Positions 11,779 through 15,234 of a stretch of 15,234 bases of DNA are shown here, piece after piece. The first letter of the stretch is position 1, and each line of letters starts with the position of its first letter. The DNA is from Gammaproteobacteria bacterium (lineage in GTDB: Bacteria; Pseudomonadota; Gammaproteobacteria; DSM-19610), in the NCBI GenBank assembly GCA_030618475.1, contig JAUXDG010000039.1:1-15234 (forward strand), in the 5' to 3' direction. The notes under the pieces were generated by a model. The model saw nothing but the letters and a program-made list of their open reading frames with translations. It was not told the DNA's origin and did no database searches. Position numbers and translations under genes: made by a program.

Positions 11779-14067
11779 ATGCTTTATTCTGCGCTGGCTT
11801 TTCTAGCCGGCATCTGTGCTTTTCAGTATTGCTCCGAACTTCCTGCGGCGGGCGGGTGGTGGCTGGCCGTGTGTGTGGCATTGGTCTTTTTCCGGCCGCC
11901 GTGGCTGCGCGTCGCTGGCCTTGCCGCGGCCGGCTTCCTGTGGGTGTGGTGGCACGCCAGCCAGATAGCAGGCATACAGTTACCCGCCGAGCTGGAGGGC
12001 GGGGATGTGCTGGTCGAGGGGCTGGTGCAGGGTTTACCCGAGCGGCTGGACGACGGGCGGGTCCGTTTCCGCTTCCTGATAGAGCAATTCTCTGAACACG
12101 GCGATTGGCAGGCGCTGGAACTGGCCGCGCGAATGACCTGGTATCGGCAGGCCGCAGACGTGCATGCCGGTGAACGCTGGCAACTTCTGGTTCGCCTCAA
12201 ACAACCCCATGGCTTTTCCAACCCCGGCGGTTTTGATTACGAGCGCTGGCTGTTCGCTCAAGGTGTCAGGGCCACCGGCTACATCCGTGGCAGCGAGCTG
12301 AACCGGCGCACGGCGTTAGCAAATCCGTACAGCGTGCACCGGCTGCGTCAACAGCTGTCGGCGCATCTGCAGGAGCTCCCGATCCCGCCGCCCATGCGCG
12401 CCTTGCTTCGCGGACTGGGAGTCGGGGATCGCAGCGGCATGTCAGCCGATCAGTGGCGGGTGTTGCAGCAGACCGGTACCAGCCACCTGCTGGCCATTTC
12501 CGGACTGCATGTCGGCCTGGTGGCCGGGCTTGTTTTCTTTATGGCGCGTAAAGTCTGGAGCGTCCTCGGCAGGCCGCTACGCTGGCCGGCACCGCGGATT
12601 GCCGCCCTGTGTTCCATGATTGCGGCGCTGGCCTACGCCATGCTGGCCGGCTTCCAGGTGCCGGCGCAACGGGCGCTGATTATGGTTTGTGTGTGGATGC
12701 TGGCGATCCTGTGGCAGGGCAGGCCGGCACCGTGGCGCGTCTGGAGTCTGGCGCTGTGGTTGATATTACTGTTTGATCCCTTGTCGGTGTTAAGCGCAGG
12801 TTTCTGGCTGTCGTTTGCCGCTGTTGCGTTGATTCTGCTGCTGACAGCCGGACGCAGTGGACGGCAGAGTCGCTGGCAACGGCTGTTGACCGTTCAGTTC
12901 GGGCTGGTTTTCGGACTTACGCCGTTGTTATGGGCCTGGTTCCAGCAGATTTCACTGAGCGCTCCTATCGCCAATCTGGTCGCCATTCCCTGGGTTGGTT
13001 TCCTGGTGGTGCCGGTATTGCTGACAGGCATGCTTTGTCTGCCGTTTTCGCCCCTGCTGGGCGACTGGTTACTCGGCCTGTCAGCGGATCTGTTGTCGAT
13101 CTTGTGGTGGTTACTGGAACAGTTGGCCGTACTGCCGGTGAATTTATGGCAGTCACCCGCGGTTTCGGGCATCTGGATGCTGTTGTTTGCCCTGGGTGTT
13201 GTGGGTGCGCTATTACCGCGGGCACTATCACTGGCGCCGGTGAGCATGTTGCTGATGTCAGCGGTTTTCCGGCTGGAGCCCGAACGCCCGGACAGTGGTG
13301 CACTGTGGTTTTCCCTGCTGGACGTGGGACAGGGACTGGCTGTTGTCGTGGAGACCCGGCATCACGTACTGGTTTACGATGCCGGACCGGCATTCAGAAG
13401 CGGATTCAATAGCGGCGAGTCGGTGATTGCACCTTTTCTGGTGCAGCGCGGTTACCGGCATGTTGATCGTATGGTCATCAGCCACTCGGACAATGATCAC
13501 CTTGGCGGCGCCGAAGCCGTGTTCGAACGACTGGATGTATTCGGCATCCAGAGTGGAGAACCCGGTGCCATCGGCTGGGCACGGGCGACATGGTGCCAGT
13601 CCGGGCATCAGTGGGTATGGGACGGCGTTCAGTTTGAATACCTGGCACCGTTTGACCGGGAGGAGGGCAACAACGGCTCCTGCGTGTTGCGTGTGGAGGC
13701 CGCCGACGGGCGGGTTGTGCTGTTAACGGGTGACATCGAAGGCAGAATCGAACAGCAGCTCGTTCGGCAACGTTACCAGCAACTGGCTGCCGATATTCTG
13801 GTGGCACCCCATCACGGCAGCCGCACGTCCTCGAGCGCAGAATTTGTCGAGGCGGTGAGACCGGATTATGTGCTGTTTCCGGTCGGCTACCGAAATCGTT
13901 TTGGCTTCCCCAAGCCTGAGGTGGTTGAACGTTACCGGGCTATCGGTGCCAGGATGCTTGATAGCGCTGAAAGTGGCGCGATTCAGTTGCGCGTGGAGGC
14001 CGGTAAACCGCTACAGGTGGTCGCCTACCGGCAACGCTCGAAACGCTATTGGAAAACAGAATTCTGA
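11779..14067 (+). CDS. comEC: DNA internalization competence protein ComEC/Rec2
   Basis: Inner-membrane channel that passes single-stranded DNA into the cytoplasm in natural transformation. From the ATG at 11779 it has 762 residues, normal for gammaproteobacterial ComEC. It has an N-terminal transmembrane and OB-like part with the GFSNPGGFDYERWLFAQGVR region, a central competence domain (LLAISGLHVGLVAGLVFF, later GFQVPAQRALIMV), and a C-terminal metallo-beta-lactamase-like domain with ISHSDNDHLGG (His/Asp metal-binding pattern), LLTGDIE and VAPHHGSRTSSS. An ATG 27 bp upstream (11752) adds nine residues but has no ribosome binding site; AGGGA lies 4 nt before 11779, and MLYSALAFLAG is the usual N-terminal look. 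The metal-site residues are retained, so the nuclease-like domain may be active. It is followed by exbB- and exbD-type genes. Confidence 0.94.
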   Translation: MLYSALAFLAGICAFQYCSELPAAGGWWLAVCVALVFFRPPWLRVAGLAAAGFLWVWWHASQIAGIQLPAELEGGDVLVEGLVQGLPERLDDGRVRFRFLIEQFSEHGDWQALELAARMTWYRQAADVHAGERWQLLVRLKQPHGFSNPGGFDYERWLFAQGVRATGYIRGSELNRRTALANPYSVHRLRQQLSAHLQELPIPPPMRALLRGLGVGDRSGMSADQWRVLQQTGTSHLLAISGLHVGLVAGLVFFMARKVWSVLGRPLRWPAPRIAALCSMIAALAYAMLAGFQVPAQRALIMVCVWMLAILWQGRPAPWRVWSLALWLILLFDPLSVLSAGFWLSFAAVALILLLTAGRSGRQSRWQRLLTVQFGLVFGLTPLLWAWFQQISLSAPIANLVAIPWVGFLVVPVLLTGMLCLPFSPLLGDWLLGLSADLLSILWWLLEQLAVLPVNLWQSPAVSGIWMLLFALGVVGALLPRALSLAPVSMLLMSAVFRLEPERPDSGALWFSLLDVGQGLAVVVETRHHVLVYDAGPAFRSGFNSGESVIAPFLVQRGYRHVDRMVISHSDNDHLGGAEAVFERLDVFGIQSGEPGAIGWARATWCQSGHQWVWDGVQFEYLAPFDREEGNNGSCVLRVEAADGRVVLLTGDIEGRIEQQLVRQRYQQLAADILVAPHHGSRTSSSAEFVEAVRPDYVLFPVGYRNRFGFPKPEVVERYRAIGARMLDSAESGAIQLRVEAGKPLQVVAYRQRSKRYWKTEF

Positions 14068-14082
14068 GCATTCGCCGGGTGC

Positions 14083-14111
14083 TTCGTATCCTGTCCCAAA
14101 TCAAGTATCAT
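14083..14111 (+). promoter_or_regulatory. Possible sigma-70 promoter upstream of exbB-type gene
   Basis: TTCGTA (14083-14088) and TATCAT (14106-14111) are separated by 17 bp. The -10 matches the consensus at five of six positions and the -35 at three. It lies in the 86-bp gap after comEC and could drive the two downstream genes. Confidence 0.3.
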
Positions 14112-14153
14112 GCTTCCGGTTTATTCCATACAGACAGAAAAGGATGACAACCC

Positions 14154-14783
14154 GTGTATGAACTGGTTACAGCCGGCGGCTGGCTCATGGCCCCCATCAT
14201 CGCCTGCTCCATTATTGCCTTTGCGATCATCGCCGAACGCCTGTGGACGCTACGCGTCAAGCGGGTTATTCCGCGGCAACTGGTCGCCCAGGTGTGGGAT
14301 TGGGCACAGGAGAAGAAGATGGACGTGGAGCGTATGCAGACATTGCGTTCCGGTTCCCCGCTGGGACGGATTCTGGCGGCGGGTCTGATTAACCGCAATG
14401 CCAGCCGTGAGATCATGAAAGAAATGATTGAAGATACCGGCCGTCATGTCGTTCACGAGCTGGAGCGTTACATCAATACGCTTGGCACTATCGCCGCAAT
14501 TTCCCCTCTGCTGGGCCTGCTGGGTACCGTTATCGGCATGATCAAGGTGTTCTCCGCCATCACCACGCAGGGCGTCGGCAACCCCAGCGCACTGGCTGGC
14601 GGTATCTCGGAAGCCCTGATCACCACCGCTGCCGGTATGGTCGTCGCCATCCCGACGCTGATGTTCTACCGCTATTTCCGCGGCAAGGTCAACATGCTGG
14701 TGTTGCGTATGGAGCAACAGGCGTTGCGTATGGTGGAAGTGCTGCACGGACAGCGCTCCAGGGACGGTGTATTCGAAGATTAG
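14154..14783 (+). CDS. MotA/TolQ/ExbB-family proton channel protein
   Basis: Inner-membrane proton-channel subunit that, with its ExbD/TolR partner, converts the proton gradient into work on envelope proteins. It has 209 residues: TM1 at about 12-30 (PIIACSIIAFAIIAERLW), a cytoplasmic loop (31-105), TM2 at about 112-133 (GTIAAISPLLGLLGTVIGMI) and TM3 at about 152-172 (ITTAAGMVVAIPTLMFYRYF). LGTIAAISPLLGLLGTV.GMI and the A.GISEALITTA.G..VAIP stretch are family hallmarks. It starts at GTG, with AAGGA about 9 nt upstream; no ATG fits the N-terminus MYELVTAGGWLM. In many gammaproteobacteria this pair sits between comEC and the lipid A genes msbA/lpxK and is separate from the TonB-linked exbB; its true client is unknown, so I give no symbol. 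Confidence 0.92.
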   Translation: MYELVTAGGWLMAPIIACSIIAFAIIAERLWTLRVKRVIPRQLVAQVWDWAQEKKMDVERMQTLRSGSPLGRILAAGLINRNASREIMKEMIEDTGRHVVHELERYINTLGTIAAISPLLGLLGTVIGMIKVFSAITTQGVGNPSALAGGISEALITTAAGMVVAIPTLMFYRYFRGKVNMLVLRMEQQALRMVEVLHGQRSRDGVFED

Positions 14784-14785
14784 AT

Positions 14786-15214
14786 ATGAAACTACGTCAA
14801 ACCAGCAGCGAGGATGAACCGGCAGTCAACCTGACACCACTGATCGACGTGGTGTTTATTCTGCTGATCTTTTTCATGGTATCCACCACGTTTCAAAGAG
14901 AATCGGAAATCAAGATTGAACTGCCGGAAGCCAGCTCGGAACCGGTGGAAGAAAAGGAAGACGTGCTGGAGATCGTCATCGATATCGAAGGCCACTATTT
15001 CATCGGTGAACAGCAGGTTGTCAACACCGAGCTGGAAACACTGAAAATCGCAATCCAGAAATTCCTCGGTGAGCAGACCGAGATGCTGGTGGTGATCCGG
15101 GCCGATCGAAGCACGCCTTATGAAGCCGTGGTGCGTGCCATGGATGCCACTGCCCAGCTAGGCCTGCTGCAGATGTCCCTGGCCACCAATCAGCCGGAAA
15201 GCGAGGAGCAATGA
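14786..15214 (+). CDS. ExbD/TolR-family biopolymer transport protein
   Basis: Partner of the preceding channel subunit. The 142 residues show the ExbD pattern: a cytoplasmic N-terminus (1-17), one transmembrane helix at about 18-35 (PLIDVVFILLIFFMVSTTF) carrying the proton-relay aspartate Asp21, and a periplasmic domain (36-142) with KIELPEASSEP and VVIRADRSTPYEAVVRAMDA. It follows the exbB-type stop by 2 bp, so the two are surely one operon, although no ribosome binding site is evident. The C-terminal tail is acidic (QPESEEQ). Its stop overlaps a possible ATG at 15211, but the frame there closes after seven codons. Confidence 0.92.
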   Translation: MKLRQTSSEDEPAVNLTPLIDVVFILLIFFMVSTTFQRESEIKIELPEASSEPVEEKEDVLEIVIDIEGHYFIGEQQVVNTELETLKIAIQKFLGEQTEMLVVIRADRSTPYEAVVRAMDATAQLGLLQMSLATNQPESEEQ

Positions 15215-15234
15215 AGCAAGGGAACGCTCGCTAA

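Noticed and set aside
11823..13807. Several long antisense frames inside comEC
   Set aside because: They are GC-driven shadow frames with Arg/Pro/Ser/Thr-rich translations and no recognisable domain; the comEC frame explains the sequence.
15211..15234. Start of a next gene overlapping exbD in ATGA
   Set aside because: The frame closes after seven codons and the AGGAG is only 2 nt from the ATG; the expected downstream gene probably starts beyond the window.

Overview
The window looks like a chromosomal segment of a gammaproteobacterium, possibly a sulfur-oxidizing Chromatiales-type lineage. Three things suggest this: the mfd / lol / comEC / exbB-exbD housekeeping set, which recurs in this class; a Lol transporter with LolC/E-type permease; and two DsrE-superfamily sulfur-relay-like proteins. 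The lineage is inferred from gene content and remembered protein patterns, not from a search.

Layout. (1) 1-657, minus: the N-terminal third or less of mfd, running off the left edge. (2) 658-6218: a five-gene block lying between two inverted copies of the same non-coding repeat (750-1041 and 6094-6218). Inside are, in order, a DsrE2-like protein (minus), a divergent TetR-family regulator (plus), an RND/MMPL-type exporter (plus), a LolA-like periplasmic protein overlapping it by 4 bp (plus), and a signal-peptide-bearing DsrE protein converging on it (minus). Two tandem palindromic operator candidates sit between the DsrE2-like gene and the regulator. (3) 6230-7363, minus: a divergent DAHP-synthase-like enzyme. 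(4) 7376-7621, minus: remnants of the ends of two polyamine genes, agmatine deiminase and a nitrilase-type amidohydrolase, followed by a GC-rich stretch without a gene. (5) 7793-8071, minus: a small secreted protein. (6) 8151-10216, plus: lolC/lolF, lolD and an overlooked 39-residue membrane protein. (7) 10213-11669, minus: a lytic-transglycosylase-like lipoprotein and an outer-membrane beta-barrel protein. (8) 11752-15214, plus: comEC, then an exbB/tolQ-type and an exbD/tolR-type gene, the usual start of a downstream lipid A (msbA/lpxK) cluster that would lie beyond the right edge.

How the genes fit together. Most of the window serves the cell envelope: lipoprotein release (LolC/F-LolD), peptidoglycan cleavage, an outer-membrane barrel, DNA uptake, and proton-driven energization. 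The block between the inverted repeats is the accessory part. A TetR protein probably represses both its own exporter operon and the divergent DsrE2-like gene through the shared operators. The exporter and LolA-like protein would move a hydrophobic or sulfur-containing substrate across the periplasm. One DsrE-type protein is on the cytoplasmic/membrane side and one is periplasmic. That arrangement is the best candidate for an undescribed system here; its substrate is unknown.
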